64,000 nucleotides of DNA, taken from JBKHXF01 sp046566145. Its GTDB lineage: Bacteria > Actinomycetota > Nitriliruptoria > Nitriliruptorales > Nitriliruptoraceae. The notes below the pieces were generated by a model, which was given only the letters and a program-made list of their open reading frames with translations, searched no databases and was not told the DNA's origin. Shown piece after piece: positions 39,907 to 48,978 of the stretch. Position 1 is the stretch's first letter; each line of letters opens with the position of its first letter. The DNA lies in assembly GCA_046566145.1 (NCBI GenBank), contig JBKHXF010000034.1, forward strand, positions 1 through 64,000, read 5' to 3'. The translations under genes and the position numbers were made by a program.

Positions 39907-40986
39907 CTACCCGGTCAGGAACGCACGCAGGCGGTCGTGGACGTCGACGAGCGCGTCGACCGGGACGTGCTCGCCGCGCTGGTGCGCCTGCGCGGTCAGG
40001 CCGGGGCCGTAGTTCACCGCCGGGACCCCCAGCTCGGCGAAGCGGGCGAGGTCGGTCCACGCCTGCTTGCCCGTCACCGGGACCCCGAGCGCGTCGACCA
40101 GCGCCGCGACCAGCGGCGTGTCGAGCCGGGGCGGCGCCGGCGGCGCGACGTCCACCACGGTGACCTCGGCCCGGTCGCCCACGAGGTCGCGCAGCACCCG
40201 CTCCGCCGCGGCGACGTCGAAGCGCGGGGCGAAGCGGTAGTTGAGGTTCACGGTGAACGTGCCGGGCACGACGTTGCGGGCGTTGTCGGTCCACGCCTGC
40301 GTGGCGGTGAACACGTCCCGGTAGGCGATGCCGTCGACCTCGACGTCGTCGGGCCCGCGGGCGTGCAGGTCCGCGAGGAACGCGCCGGCCTTGGTGAGCG
40401 CGTTCTCGCCGTGCCACGGCCGTGCCGAGTGGGCCTGCCGGCCGGTGAACACGAGCTCCGCGTGGATGCCGCCGAGGCAGCCCGCCTGCACCTCGCCGTC
40501 GGTCGGCTCGAGCACGACCGCGAGGTCGACCTCGGCGAGCCACGGCACCGCCGCGAGCACGTCGGCGAGCTCGTTCTCGTCGGCCGGTCCCTCCTCCCGC
40601 GCGTAGAGCACCAGCACGAGGTCGTAGGGGGAGGATGCGGCGAGCTCGCGGTCGTCGAGCAGCGCCATCGCGACGACGTTGCCGGCCTTCATGTCGGACG
40701 TGCCCCGCCCGACCACGACCTCCACCCCGTCGCGGGTCTCGACGCGGGGCTCCCGGTCGGCGTCGGTCGGTGGCACCACGTCGAGGTGGCCGACGAGCGC
40801 CACGACCTTCCGGTCGCCCGAGGGCGCGCCGACCACCAGCGAGTCGCCCACGCGGGTGACGGGCCGACCGCCGGCGCGGTACCGGGCCTCGAGCGCGTCG
40901 GCGAGCGCCGCCTCCTCGCCCGTGACCGACAGCACGCCGCAGTGCTCCAGCAGCGCGCCGACGAGGTCGTCGCGGGTCGCGGGCAT
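39907..40986 (-). CDS. dapE: Succinyl-diaminopimelate desuccinylase
   Basis: 359 residues of the M20 family. LVGHLDVVPPTDADREP (metal His, Asp), VVGRGTSDMKAGNVVAMALL (bridging Asp), LVLYAREEGPADENEL (catalytic and metal Glu) and VVLEPTDGEVQAGCLGG form the active site. FTGRQAHSARPWHGENAL is the dimerisation-domain His loop. The length and the dapD neighbour favour the actinobacterial DapE. It hydrolyses N-succinyl-LL-DAP in lysine and peptidoglycan synthesis. The ATG at 40986 has CAGGAG upstream; the stop TAG is at 39907. Confidence 0.93.
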   Translation of the reverse strand: MPATRDDLVGALLEHCGVLSVTGEEAALADALEARYRAGGRPVTRVGDSLVVGAPSGDRKVVALVGHLDVVPPTDADREPRVETRDGVEVVVGRGTSDMKAGNVVAMALLDDRELAASSPYDLVLVLYAREEGPADENELADVLAAVPWLAEVDLAVVLEPTDGEVQAGCLGGIHAELVFTGRQAHSARPWHGENALTKAGAFLADLHARGPDDVEVDGIAYRDVFTATQAWTDNARNVVPGTFTVNLNYRFAPRFDVAAAERVLRDLVGDRAEVTVVDVAPPAPPRLDTPLVAALVDALGVPVTGKQAWTDLARFAELGVPAVNYGPGLTAQAHQRGEHVPVDALVDVHDRLRAFLTG

Positions 40987-41015
40987 CTCGGCTCCTGGCG
41001 GTCGCGAGTGGGTGG

Positions 41016-42023
41016 TCAGTTGGCGTGGAGCTGCTCGTTGAGGCCGCCCCAGTCGCCCTCGCGTTCGAGCACCTCGACCGCGCCGGACTGCGAGTTGCGG
41101 CGGTACAGCAGCCCGGACGCACCGGAGAGGGTCGCGGCCTTCACGACCTCGCCCGACGGCAGCGTCACCCGGGTCCCGCCGGTGACGTACAGGCCCGCCT
41201 CGACGACGCAGCCGTCGCCGAGCGAGATGCCGATGCCGGCGTTCGCGCCGAGGAGGCACCCCTCGCCGATGCGGATCACCTCGGTGCCGCCGCCGGAGAG
41301 CGTGCCCATGATCGACGCGGAGCCGCCGATGTCGGAGCGGTCCCCGACGACCACGCCGGCGGAGATGCGCCCCTCCACCATCGCGGCCCCGAGCGTGCCC
41401 GCGTTGAAGTTCACGAACCCCTCGTGCATCACGGTGGTGCCGGGGGCGAGGTGGGCGCCGAGCCGCACCCGGTCGGCGTCCGCGATGCGGACCCCGGTCG
41501 GGACGACGTAGTCGGTCATCCGCGGGAACTTGTCGACGCCGCGGACGCGCAGGTCGTGGCCGGCCGAGGCGAGCGAGAGACGCAGGTCCTCGAAGTCCTC
41601 CACCGCGCACGGGCCGAGGTCGGTCCACACGACGTTGGCGAGCAGCCCGAACGCGCCGGTCAGGTCGGCCTCGTGCGGGCGGACGTGGCGCTGCGACAGC
41701 AGGTGCAGGCGCAGGTACACGTCGTGGGCGTCCACCGGCGCGGCGGCGAGGTCGCCGGCGACGGTCACGACCGGCTTGCGTGCCGTGCGGGTCGGGGCGG
41801 TCTCGCGGTGGGCGGCACGCTGCAGCGCCGCGACCGTGTTCGCGTGCTCGACCGGGACGTCCTCCGGGGCCGGCAACGGCCGGGTCCCCGGGCCGCCGAG
41901 CGCCTCGGCCAGGTCGGGGTCGAGGCTCGTGGTGGGGAACCAGACGGCGAGGACGGTGCCGTCGTCGGCGACCGTGGCGACACCGAGGCCGACGGCGGGA
42001 CCGGAGCGGGGTGAGGTGGACAT
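41016..42023 (-). CDS. dapD: Tetrahydrodipicolinate N-succinyltransferase (actinobacterial type)
   Basis: 335 residues. The N-terminal domain carries GLGVATVADDGTVLAVWFP. The left-handed beta-helix has hexapeptide repeats (VRIADADRVRLGAHLAPGTT, MVEGRISAGVVVGDRSDIGG, IRIGEGCLLGANAGIGISLGDGCVVEAG), and the C-terminus ends in NEQLHAN. It succinylates tetrahydrodipicolinate, the step before DapC and DapE, and dapE follows 29 bp downstream. The ATG start lies 36 bp after a TAGGCT box. Confidence 0.93.
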   Translation of the reverse strand: MSTSPRSGPAVGLGVATVADDGTVLAVWFPTTSLDPDLAEALGGPGTRPLPAPEDVPVEHANTVAALQRAAHRETAPTRTARKPVVTVAGDLAAAPVDAHDVYLRLHLLSQRHVRPHEADLTGAFGLLANVVWTDLGPCAVEDFEDLRLSLASAGHDLRVRGVDKFPRMTDYVVPTGVRIADADRVRLGAHLAPGTTVMHEGFVNFNAGTLGAAMVEGRISAGVVVGDRSDIGGSASIMGTLSGGGTEVIRIGEGCLLGANAGIGISLGDGCVVEAGLYVTGGTRVTLPSGEVVKAATLSGASGLLYRRNSQSGAVEVLEREGDWGGLNEQLHAN

Positions 42024-42059
42024 CGTCGGGACGGCCCTCGGGGTCGGGAGCGGGCCGCG

Positions 42060-42065
42060 AGCCTA
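42060..42065 (-). promoter_or_regulatory. -10 box (TAGGCT) of dapD-dapE
   Basis: TAGGCT on the minus strand, 36 bp before the dapD ATG, back to back with the DUF368 promoter. Confidence 0.55.
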
Positions 42066-42091
42066 CTGCCGGAGCCGGGGGTCCCCGCGGG

Positions 42092-42097
42092 TACGGT
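42092..42097 (+). promoter_or_regulatory. -10 box (TACGGT) of the DUF368 gene, probably leaderless
   Basis: TACGGT ends eight bases before the ATG at 42106 with no ribosome site, indicating a leaderless message. Confidence 0.55.
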
Positions 42098-42105
42098 CCG
42101 CCGTC

Positions 42106-43092
42106 ATGGACACCCACGCCGCGCCCGCCGAGCGCACCTCGCGCGACGAGGTCGCCCCCCGCCCCGCCCACGCGCCCGAGACGCACCCGCACGGCCCGCG
42201 GGCCGTGGCGATCACCTACGTGTCGGGGTTCCTGATGGGTTCCGCCGACCTCGTCCCCGGCGTGTCCGGTGGGACCGTCGCCCTCGTGCTCGGGATCTAC
42301 GAGCGGCTCGTCGCATCGATCCGGCAGGGCGCGAAGGCGATGTCGCTGCTCGCCCGGGGCCGCATCGGCGACACCGTCGGGGCGCTGCGCCACGTGGAGT
42401 GGGTCTTCCTGCTGTCGCTGCTCGCCGGCATCGCCACCGCGGTGGTGACGCTCGCCTCGGGGCTCGAGCACCTGCTGGAGACGCAGCCGGTCCCGCTGTC
42501 GGCCGCGTTCCTCGGCCTGGTCGCGGGCTCGTGCGTCGTCGCGCTCGACGAGCTCGAGGAACGCACCCCGCGGCTGTGGGCCGTGATGCTCGCGGGCGCG
42601 CTGGTCACGTTCGTCGTGCTCGGGCTGCGCTCGGGACGGGTCACCGACCCCGGGCCCGCGGTCGTCTTCGCCTCGGGCGCGCTCGCCATCTGCGCGATGA
42701 TCCTGCCCGGCATCTCCGGCTCGTTCATCCTGCTGATGATCGGGATGTACCAGACCGTCCTCGGGTCGATCTCGGACCGCGACCTCGGGATCATCGTGGT
42801 GTTCGGCGCCGGCGCCGTCATCGGCCTCGCGGCCTTCTCGACGCTGCTGACGTGGATGCTGGTGCGGGCCCGCGACCTCGTGCTGGCCGTGCTCATCGGG
42901 CTCATGGCCGGGTCCCTGCGGGTGCTGTGGCCGTGGCCGGCGGGGGAGGACGGCGTCGGCGACACGGCGCTCGGCGCCCCGGACGGCCAGGTCGCCCTGG
43001 CCGCCGCGCTCGCCGTGGCCGGCTTCCTCGCGGTCGTGCTGGTCGCCCGCACGGCACGCCGGCTCGAGGCCAGCGCGCTCGATGCCGGCTGA
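42106..43092 (+). CDS. DUF368 (PopT-type) polyprenyl-phosphate transporter
   Basis: 328 residues with a 30-residue soluble start and about eight to nine membrane segments. The family signature GSADLVPGVSGGTVALVLGIYERLV and its internal repeat ILPGISGSFILLMIGMYQTVL are clear. DUF368 proteins recycle undecaprenyl phosphate across the membrane for cell-wall synthesis. The site next to the DAP genes fits that role. It is transcribed divergently from dapD and probably leaderless. Confidence 0.9.
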   Translation: MDTHAAPAERTSRDEVAPRPAHAPETHPHGPRAVAITYVSGFLMGSADLVPGVSGGTVALVLGIYERLVASIRQGAKAMSLLARGRIGDTVGALRHVEWVFLLSLLAGIATAVVTLASGLEHLLETQPVPLSAAFLGLVAGSCVVALDELEERTPRLWAVMLAGALVTFVVLGLRSGRVTDPGPAVVFASGALAICAMILPGISGSFILLMIGMYQTVLGSISDRDLGIIVVFGAGAVIGLAAFSTLLTWMLVRARDLVLAVLIGLMAGSLRVLWPWPAGEDGVGDTALGAPDGQVALAAALAVAGFLAVVLVARTARRLEASALDAG

Positions 43093-43095
43093 CCC

Positions 43096-44274
43096 TCAGC
43101 CAGGCAGGCGCCCCGCCGTGATCGCGTCGCCCCACGCGGCGACGGCGCGCTCGCACGCCTCCACCGTCGGGACCAGGGCGAGGCGCAGCCAGCCCCGCCC
43201 GCCGGGCCCGAACGCCCGCCCCGGCGACGCCACGATGCGCTCACGCAGCAGCGCCTCGGCGTACGCGGCGTCGTCCCCGCCGGGTGCCCGGAACCACACG
43301 TAGAACGTCGCGGCGCTGCCCGACACCTCGATGCCCGCGTCGCGCAGGAACCCGAGCACGACGTCGCGCTTGGCCCGGAACACCTCGCGGCGCTCGTCGA
43401 CGTGTGCCTGGTCGCCCCACGCGGCGGTGGCGGCGACCTGCACGAAGTCGGGGGAGGCCGTGCCGACGTTGGGGCGCAGGACCCGCAGCCCCCGCACCAC
43501 GTCCGGGTCGCCGACGATGCCGCCGGCGCGGTAGCCGGTCATCCCGGAGCGCTTCGACAGGGACACGAACGCCACGACGTCGGTGAGGTCGCCGTCGCAG
43601 ACCTCGAGCACGCTCGGTGCCGGCGCGTCGAACCAGACCTCCTGGTAGCACTCGTCGGAGCACAGCAGGATCCCGTGCTCGCGGGCGACCTCGACCTGCC
43701 GGCGCAGGTACGCGAGGTCCGCGACCGCGCCGGTCGGGTTGTGCGGGTAGTTGATCCACGCGATCGCCGTGCGGTCGAGGCGGTCGGCGTCGAGGGCGGC
43801 GAGGTCGAGCAGCCAACCGTCCTCGGCGGTCAGCGTCACCGGGTCGGACAGGCCGCCGGCGAAGCGGGTCCCGCGGTCGTACACCGGGTAGCCGGGGTCG
43901 CCCCACACCACCCCGCGCTTCTCCGCGTCGCGGTCGATCACCGCGAACGGCAGGTGGAAGATCGCCTCCTTCGACCCGGCGGACGGCACCACGTGCACGT
44001 CGGGGTCGAGGCCCGTCACGCCGTGCCGGCGCGCCAGCCAGTCCGCGATGGCCCGGCGCAGGGCTGGCTGGCCGGCGGCGGTCGGGTAGCGGCTCACCGG
44101 CCCGACGGCGTCCACGAGCGCCTCGCGGATGAAGTCGGGCGTCGGTTCGTCGGGGTCGCCGATGGAGAAGTCGTGCAGCTCGGCGCCGTCGGCCCGCAGC
44201 TCGTTCGCGAGGTCCTGCAGCCGGGCGAGCGGGTAGCCGCCGAGCTGGTCGAGCACCGGGTTCGTGGTCGCCAC
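43096..44274 (-). CDS. dapC: Succinyldiaminopimelate aminotransferase
   Basis: 392 residues, fold-type I PLP enzyme. FSIGDPDEPTPDFIREAL, VPSAGSKEAIFHLPFAVID, WINYPHNPTGAVADLAYLRR, LCSDECYQEVWF (Asp that contacts PLP) and VAFVSLSKRSGMTGYRAG (Schiff-base Lys) identify the actinobacterial DapC. With dapD and dapE, although on the other side of the DUF368 gene, it completes the succinylase branch from tetrahydrodipicolinate to LL-DAP. The GTG at 44274 removes a low-complexity extension. Confidence 0.9.
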   Translation of the reverse strand: MATTNPVLDQLGGYPLARLQDLANELRADGAELHDFSIGDPDEPTPDFIREALVDAVGPVSRYPTAAGQPALRRAIADWLARRHGVTGLDPDVHVVPSAGSKEAIFHLPFAVIDRDAEKRGVVWGDPGYPVYDRGTRFAGGLSDPVTLTAEDGWLLDLAALDADRLDRTAIAWINYPHNPTGAVADLAYLRRQVEVAREHGILLCSDECYQEVWFDAPAPSVLEVCDGDLTDVVAFVSLSKRSGMTGYRAGGIVGDPDVVRGLRVLRPNVGTASPDFVQVAATAAWGDQAHVDERREVFRAKRDVVLGFLRDAGIEVSGSAATFYVWFRAPGGDDAAYAEALLRERIVASPGRAFGPGGRGWLRLALVPTVEACERAVAAWGDAITAGRLPG

Positions 44275-44309
44275 GGCGGGTCCTGTCTCGCGGTCTGGCG
44301 GCGTGGCGC

Positions 44310-44315
44310 ACGGTA
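44310..44315 (-). promoter_or_regulatory. -10 box (TACCGT) of dapC
   Basis: TACCGT on the minus strand, 35 bp before the dapC GTG. Confidence 0.5.
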
Positions 44316-44359
44316 GCCCCCGCCGCCGGCGCGACGACCGTCCCGCCCGGGTGCGCCGG

Positions 44360-44365
44360 TAGGGT
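44360..44365 (+). promoter_or_regulatory. -10 box (TAGGGT) of pheA-tyrA
   Basis: TAGGGT lies 44 bp before the pheA GTG. No Phe/Tyr-rich leader is present between them. Confidence 0.5.
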
Positions 44366-44409
44366 CGCGCGCCTGCCCCGCGCTCCGCCGTCCGACCCGG
44401 AGGCCCGCC

Positions 44410-45351
44410 GTGACCGTCGCGTACCTCGGCCCTGCCGGGTCGATCTCGCACCGGGCGCTCGTCGCCGGCGCCGGCGGCGTGCTCGCCGGCGACCTCGCCG
44501 ACGGGCCGGACGGCGTGCCGCTCGCCACGATCACCGAGGTCCTCGACGCCGTCGAGGCCGGCGAGGTGGCCGCCGGCGTGGTGCCGGTCGAGGACTCCGT
44601 CGAGGGGGCCGTGCGCGAGACCGTCGACCACCTCGCCTTCCGGGCCGTCCGCTCCGCCGTGCACGACCAGGTCGTCGTGGACGTGGACCTGCGCCTGCTG
44701 GTCCCGCCCGGCACGAGCCTCGCCGACGTCACCGCGGTCGCCTCGCACCCGCACGCGCTCGCCCAGTGCCGCGCCTCGCTGGTCGCCCTCGGGCTGACCG
44801 CGACCGTCCCGACCCCGTCGTCGTCCTCCGCGTGCCAGCTCGTCGCGGAGGGCTCGCGGCCCGGGCTCGCCGCGCTCGCGACCCCCGAGGCGGGGGAGGC
44901 CGCCGGGCTCGTCGCGCTGCCCGACGACGAGGCGCACATCGCGCCGTCGTCGACGGCGTTCGCGGTCGTGCGCACCGGGCCGCTGCGCCACCACGACCGC
45001 GGCCGTGTCCTGCTGTTCGCGGTGCCGACCCGCAACCGTCCCGGGGTGCTGCAGTCGCTGCTCAGCCCGTTCTCGGTCCGCGGCATCAACCTGACCCGGC
45101 TCGAGTCCCGCCCGCTCGCCAGCGTCCTCGGCGAGTACGGCTTCACCGTCGAGCTCGACGGCGGCCTGCGCGACCCCGTGTTCGTCGAGGCGCTGGAGGA
45201 GCTCACCGCCGACCGCACCGCCCTGAAGCTGCTCGGCGCCTACCCGGTGGTCGACCGTGGCTGGGGGACGGTGCACCTGCGCGAGCTCGTCGGTCGGGTC
45301 GCGTCCGACCCGGCCGAGCTCGACGCGCTGCTCGGTGAGGTCGAGGCGTGA
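44410..45351 (+). CDS. pheA: Prephenate dehydratase
   Basis: 313 residues, the monofunctional type without chorismate mutase. VAYLGPAGSISHRAL, GVVPVEDSVEGAVRETVD, VASHPHALAQCRASL and HIAPSSTAFAVV (catalytic Thr) form the dehydratase domain. The C-terminal ACT domain has NRPGVLQSLLSPFSVRGINLTRLESRP, with the ESRP motif that binds phenylalanine. It makes phenylpyruvate. It starts at GTG, and its stop overlaps the tyrA start. Confidence 0.94.
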   Translation: MTVAYLGPAGSISHRALVAGAGGVLAGDLADGPDGVPLATITEVLDAVEAGEVAAGVVPVEDSVEGAVRETVDHLAFRAVRSAVHDQVVVDVDLRLLVPPGTSLADVTAVASHPHALAQCRASLVALGLTATVPTPSSSSACQLVAEGSRPGLAALATPEAGEAAGLVALPDDEAHIAPSSTAFAVVRTGPLRHHDRGRVLLFAVPTRNRPGVLQSLLSPFSVRGINLTRLESRPLASVLGEYGFTVELDGGLRDPVFVEALEELTADRTALKLLGAYPVVDRGWGTVHLRELVGRVASDPAELDALLGEVEA

Positions 45352-46349
45352 GCGGCACCGGCCCGGTGGGTGTCGTCGGCCTGGGACTCGTCGGCGGCTC
45401 GGTCGCGCTCGACCTGCTCGGCCGCGGCGTCGAGGTCGTCGGCACCGACCTCGACCCCGACGAGCGCGCGCTGGCCGCGGCGGCCGGCGTGGCCGTCGAG
45501 GACACCGCCGGCGCCGTCGCCGAGCGCTGTGACGTGGTCGTCGTCGCGGTCCCCACCGGCGCGACCGCCGGCGTCCTCGCCGAGCTCGACGACGCCGCCG
45601 CCCCCGGAACCGTCGTCACCGACGTCGCGAGCGTGAAGGCGCCGGCGGCGCTCGGCACCGCCGGCGTCGTCCACCGGCACCTGCGCCACGTCGGCGGGCA
45701 CCCGATGTCGGGCACCGAGCGGGCCGGCTTCCGCGCCGCCCGCCGCGGCCTGTTCGACGGTGCCCCGTGGTTCGTCACCCCCGACACCGGCACCGACCCC
45801 GACGCGCTGGTGCGCACGCTCGAGCTCGTGCTCGGCTTCGGGGCCTGGCCCGTGCTCGTCGACGCCGACGAGCACGACGCCCTGGTCGCCACCCTCTCCC
45901 ACCTCCCGCACGTGCTCAGCTACGGGCTGTACGCCACCCTCGCCGGCGCGTTCCCCGTCGAGACCGAGCTGCTGTCCGGCGGGTCGTTCCGCGACCTCAC
46001 GCGGGTCGCGGCCTCGCGCCCCGCGTTCTGGTCGGAGGTGATGACCCGCAACCGCAGCGCCCTGCGCACCGGGGTGCTCGCGATGCGTGACCGGCTCGAC
46101 CGCCTCGCCGACGCCCTCGACGGCGACGGTGACACCGCCGCCATCGAGGCGCTGCTGACCCAGGGGCACCGCAGCGTCGTTCGCGGCCGCGGCGACGACG
46201 ACGTCGTGGTGACGCTGGCCGCCGGCGCCGGCGGAGGACTCGACGCCGAGGGCCTCGCCACGCTGCGCGACCTCGGTCGGCACGCCCACGGGGTGCGGAC
46301 CGTGGCCCGGACCGCTGCCGGCATCGAGCTGACGCTGGCGCCGCTGTGA
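45348..46349 (+). CDS. tyrA: Prephenate dehydrogenase
   Basis: 333 residues. The Rossmann start VGVVGLGLVGGSVALDLLGRG and NAD-selective Asp in VVGTDLDPDE are followed by VVVVAVPTGA, HPMSGTERAGFRAARRGLFD (catalytic and substrate residues) and LSHLPHVLSYGL (active-site His). The GTG start overlaps the pheA stop by four bases, so Phe and Tyr branches are translated together from one message. Confidence 0.93.
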   Translation: MSGTGPVGVVGLGLVGGSVALDLLGRGVEVVGTDLDPDERALAAAAGVAVEDTAGAVAERCDVVVVAVPTGATAGVLAELDDAAAPGTVVTDVASVKAPAALGTAGVVHRHLRHVGGHPMSGTERAGFRAARRGLFDGAPWFVTPDTGTDPDALVRTLELVLGFGAWPVLVDADEHDALVATLSHLPHVLSYGLYATLAGAFPVETELLSGGSFRDLTRVAASRPAFWSEVMTRNRSALRTGVLAMRDRLDRLADALDGDGDTAAIEALLTQGHRSVVRGRGDDDVVVTLAAGAGGGLDAEGLATLRDLGRHAHGVRTVARTAAGIELTLAPL

Positions 46350-46394
46350 CGCCGCCGGCGCGGGCGCGGCGGCGGGGGACCCCGCGGCCGCCGG

Positions 46395-46400
46395 TAGGCT
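46395..46400 (+). promoter_or_regulatory. -10 box (TAGGCT) of serB, probably leaderless
   Basis: TAGGCT ends seven bases before the serB ATG with no ribosome site. Confidence 0.55.
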
Positions 46401-46407
46401 CGCCGCG

Positions 46408-47637
46408 ATGAGCGACCGCCACACCGTCCTCGTGCGCGTCTCCGGACGCGACCGCCCCGGGATCACCGCGGGCCTCCTCGGCCACCTCGCCGCCGGGGAC
46501 GTCGAGGTCTACGACATGGAGCAGGTCGTCGTCCGCGAGCGGCTCACGCTCGACGTCCTCGTCTCCGTCGGCGCGCGCGACGACGTCCTCAAGGAGCTGC
46601 TGTTCTGGGCCTGGGAGGCCGGCGTCCAGGTCGAGTTCGAGGTCGTCGAGGACACCTCGCAGCGGGCCACCATGCCGCGCTTCGTCGTGACCGTCATCGG
46701 TCGCGCCCTCTCGGCCGACGACCTGCGCGCCGTCGCGGAGGCCATCGCGTCGGGCGGCGGGAACATCGACCGGATCCTGCGGCTCTCGCGCTACCCGGTC
46801 GTGTCGTTCGAGCTCGTCGTGGTCGACGGGGACATGGACGCGATGCGTGCCGCCCTGATCGGGGTCGCCGCCGCCCGCCCGATCGACCTCGCGATCCAGC
46901 GCGAGTCCCTCGAGCGGCGCGCGAAGCGGCTCGTCGTGCTCGACGTCGACTCGACGCTCATCCAGGACGAGGTCATCGAGCTGCTGGCCGCCGAGGCGGG
47001 GGTGCTCGCCGAGGTGGCCGACATCACGGCGCGCGCCATGGCCGGCGAGCTCGACTTCGAGGGGTCGCTGCGGGAGCGCGTGGCGCTGCTCGAGGGGCTC
47101 GAGGTCGCCGCCCTCGACCGGGTGCGTGAGCGCATCACGCTGACCGCCGGCGCCCGCACGTTCGTCCGGACCCTGAAGCGGCTCGGGTTCAAGGTCGCGA
47201 TCGTCTCCGGCGGGTTCACCGCGTTCACGGACGCGCTGGCCGCCCAGCTCGGCATCGACCACGCCGTCGCCAACGAGCTCGAGGTCGTCGACGGCCGGCT
47301 CACCGGCGGGCTCGTCGGTCCCGTGGTCGACCGGGCCCGCAAGGCCGCCGTGCTGCGCGAGGTCGCCGCCGCGGAGGACATCGGGCTCGAGCAGACCGTC
47401 GCCGTGGGGGACGGCGCCAACGACCTCGACATGCTCGCCGCCGCCGGGCTCGGCATCGCCTTCAACGCGAAGCCGGTGGTGCGCGAGGTGGCGGACACGA
47501 CCGTCTCGGTCCCCTACCTCGACGCGGTGCTGTTCCTGCTCGGCATCCGGCGCGACGAGGTCGAGCAGGCCGACGCGGCCGACCCCACCCTGCCGCACGG
47601 CGCGCCGATCCCGGTGCCCGGCACACCGCCCGTCTGA
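46408..47637 (+). CDS. serB: Phosphoserine phosphatase with two ACT domains
   Basis: 409 residues. ACT domain 1 (about 5-80, VRVSGRDRPGITAGLLGHLA) and ACT domain 2 (about 90-170) precede the HAD phosphatase. Its motif I is VVLDVDSTLIQDEVIELLA, motif II IVSGGFTAFTD, Lys region ARKAAVLREV and motif IV TVAVGDGANDLDMLAAAG. This is the layout of mycobacterial SerB2, where ACT domains bind serine. It completes serine synthesis. The start is ATG, probably leaderless. Confidence 0.95.
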   Translation: MSDRHTVLVRVSGRDRPGITAGLLGHLAAGDVEVYDMEQVVVRERLTLDVLVSVGARDDVLKELLFWAWEAGVQVEFEVVEDTSQRATMPRFVVTVIGRALSADDLRAVAEAIASGGGNIDRILRLSRYPVVSFELVVVDGDMDAMRAALIGVAAARPIDLAIQRESLERRAKRLVVLDVDSTLIQDEVIELLAAEAGVLAEVADITARAMAGELDFEGSLRERVALLEGLEVAALDRVRERITLTAGARTFVRTLKRLGFKVAIVSGGFTAFTDALAAQLGIDHAVANELEVVDGRLTGGLVGPVVDRARKAAVLREVAAAEDIGLEQTVAVGDGANDLDMLAAAGLGIAFNAKPVVREVADTTVSVPYLDAVLFLLGIRRDEVEQADAADPTLPHGAPIPVPGTPPV

Positions 47638-47698
47638 GCGCGCGGAGCGCACCAACCGCAGGTGGTGCATCCACCCGGGGGACGGGCGGGCCGACGGC

Positions 47699-47704
47699 TA
47701 GGGT
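47699..47704 (+). promoter_or_regulatory. -10 box (TAGGGT) of the MFS gene
   Basis: TAGGGT lies 69 bp before the GTG at 47774. Confidence 0.45.
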
Positions 47705-47773
47705 CGTCGGCCCGTCGGACGCCCACCCCCGACGGGACACCGTGCACCGACCGTCTGGAGGGCGAGCCGAGCC

Positions 47774-48967
47774 GTGGGACCGTTCCGCGCCGTCGTCGCC
47801 CACCCGGTCGCCCGGGTGCTGCTCGCCGCCCAGGGTGCCTCCAGCCTCGGTGACTGGGTCGGGCTCGCGGGCCTGCTCGTGCTCGCCTACGAGCGCACCG
47901 GGCTCGTGACCGGGACGGCGTCGCTGCTCGCGACCACCGGCGTCTCGGCGATGCTCACGCCGGTGCTGTTCGGCCCCTACCTCGACCGAGTCGACCGCCG
48001 GCGCGCCCTGTCGGTCGTCTACCTGCTCGGTGGGCTGTCGGTCGGGCTCGTGCTCGTGTTCGACGGGCTCTGGCCCGTCTTCGTGGCCGCCGGCGGCCTG
48101 GGCATGACCCGGCCGGCCGCCGGCGCGCTGCGGCACGCGATCACGGGGACGGACGTCCCCGACGGTCTCATCACGCCGAGCGTGACCCTCGCGGGGTCGG
48201 TCGGTCAGGCGACGGCGACGGTGGGGATGCTGTTGGGCGGGACCGCGGCGGTGACGCTCGGCCCGGCCGTGGCGATCGCGTTCGACGTCGCCACCTTCGC
48301 CATCGCGGCGCTGATCGTGCTGCGCCTGCGGATCGCGCCCTCCCGACCCCTCGGCGCCGCCCGGCGCTGGAGCGACGGGTTCGCCGAGTGGCTCCGACCC
48401 GGCCGTCCTCGGCGCCTCATGCAGTTGCTGCTCGTGGCCGCGGCGGTGGGGTCGCTGCCCGAGGCGCTGGCGCCGGCGGCGGCGGCGGGATCCGGCTGGC
48501 TGCCGTTCGTCCTCGCGGGACAGGCAGCGGGTACGGCGCTCGGAGGCATCCTGTTCGGTCGGGTCCCCCGCTGGGCGACGATGCGCGGTCTGCGGGTGCT
48601 GGCGTTCGGGTGCGGGGCCACCCTGCTCGCCGGCGCGGCCGTCGTGGACCAGTCCCCGGCGCTGCTCGCGGCCGCGAACCTGGCGTTCGGCCTCGGCTAC
48701 GCGCTCACGTCGCTGGCGCAGGGGGAGTTCACGCGGGCCGTCGACCGCGACCGGGTCGGCGCAGCCGTCGCCTCCGGGATCACCGCGACGATGATCGCCG
48801 ACGGCCTCGGTGCCCTCGGGCTCGGGATCGTCGCCGACACGCTCGGGCCGCCCGCTGCGTACGTCGCGGCGGCCGCCGTCATCGTGGGGGCGGCGGCGTA
48901 CGGGATCCTGGTCGGCGGCGACCACGAGGACGAGGTCGCCGTGCCGGCCACCGCCACGGTCGGCTGA
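47774..48967 (+). CDS. Major facilitator superfamily transporter
   Basis: 397 residues with 12 hydrophobic segments. The MFS-specific loop appears as FGPYLDRVDRRRALSVVYLLGGL between helices 2 and 3 and again, weakly, as LFGRVPRWATMRGLRVLA in the second half. QGASSLGDWVGLAGLLVLAY at the start is typical of the enterobactin-exporter-like branch of efflux proteins. The substrate is unknown. The start is GTG with GGAGGG 14 bases upstream. It converges with the double-GNAT gene, 11 bp apart. Confidence 0.88.
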   Translation: MGPFRAVVAHPVARVLLAAQGASSLGDWVGLAGLLVLAYERTGLVTGTASLLATTGVSAMLTPVLFGPYLDRVDRRRALSVVYLLGGLSVGLVLVFDGLWPVFVAAGGLGMTRPAAGALRHAITGTDVPDGLITPSVTLAGSVGQATATVGMLLGGTAAVTLGPAVAIAFDVATFAIAALIVLRLRIAPSRPLGAARRWSDGFAEWLRPGRPRRLMQLLLVAAAVGSLPEALAPAAAAGSGWLPFVLAGQAAGTALGGILFGRVPRWATMRGLRVLAFGCGATLLAGAAVVDQSPALLAAANLAFGLGYALTSLAQGEFTRAVDRDRVGAAVASGITATMIADGLGALGLGIVADTLGPPAAYVAAAAVIVGAAAYGILVGGDHEDEVAVPATATVG

Positions 48968-48978
48968 ACCGGTCCCGG

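Noticed and set aside
44366..44409. A Phe- or Tyr-codon leader before pheA
   Set aside because: The 44 bases between the -10 box and pheA contain no ATG/GTG frame with Phe or Tyr codons.
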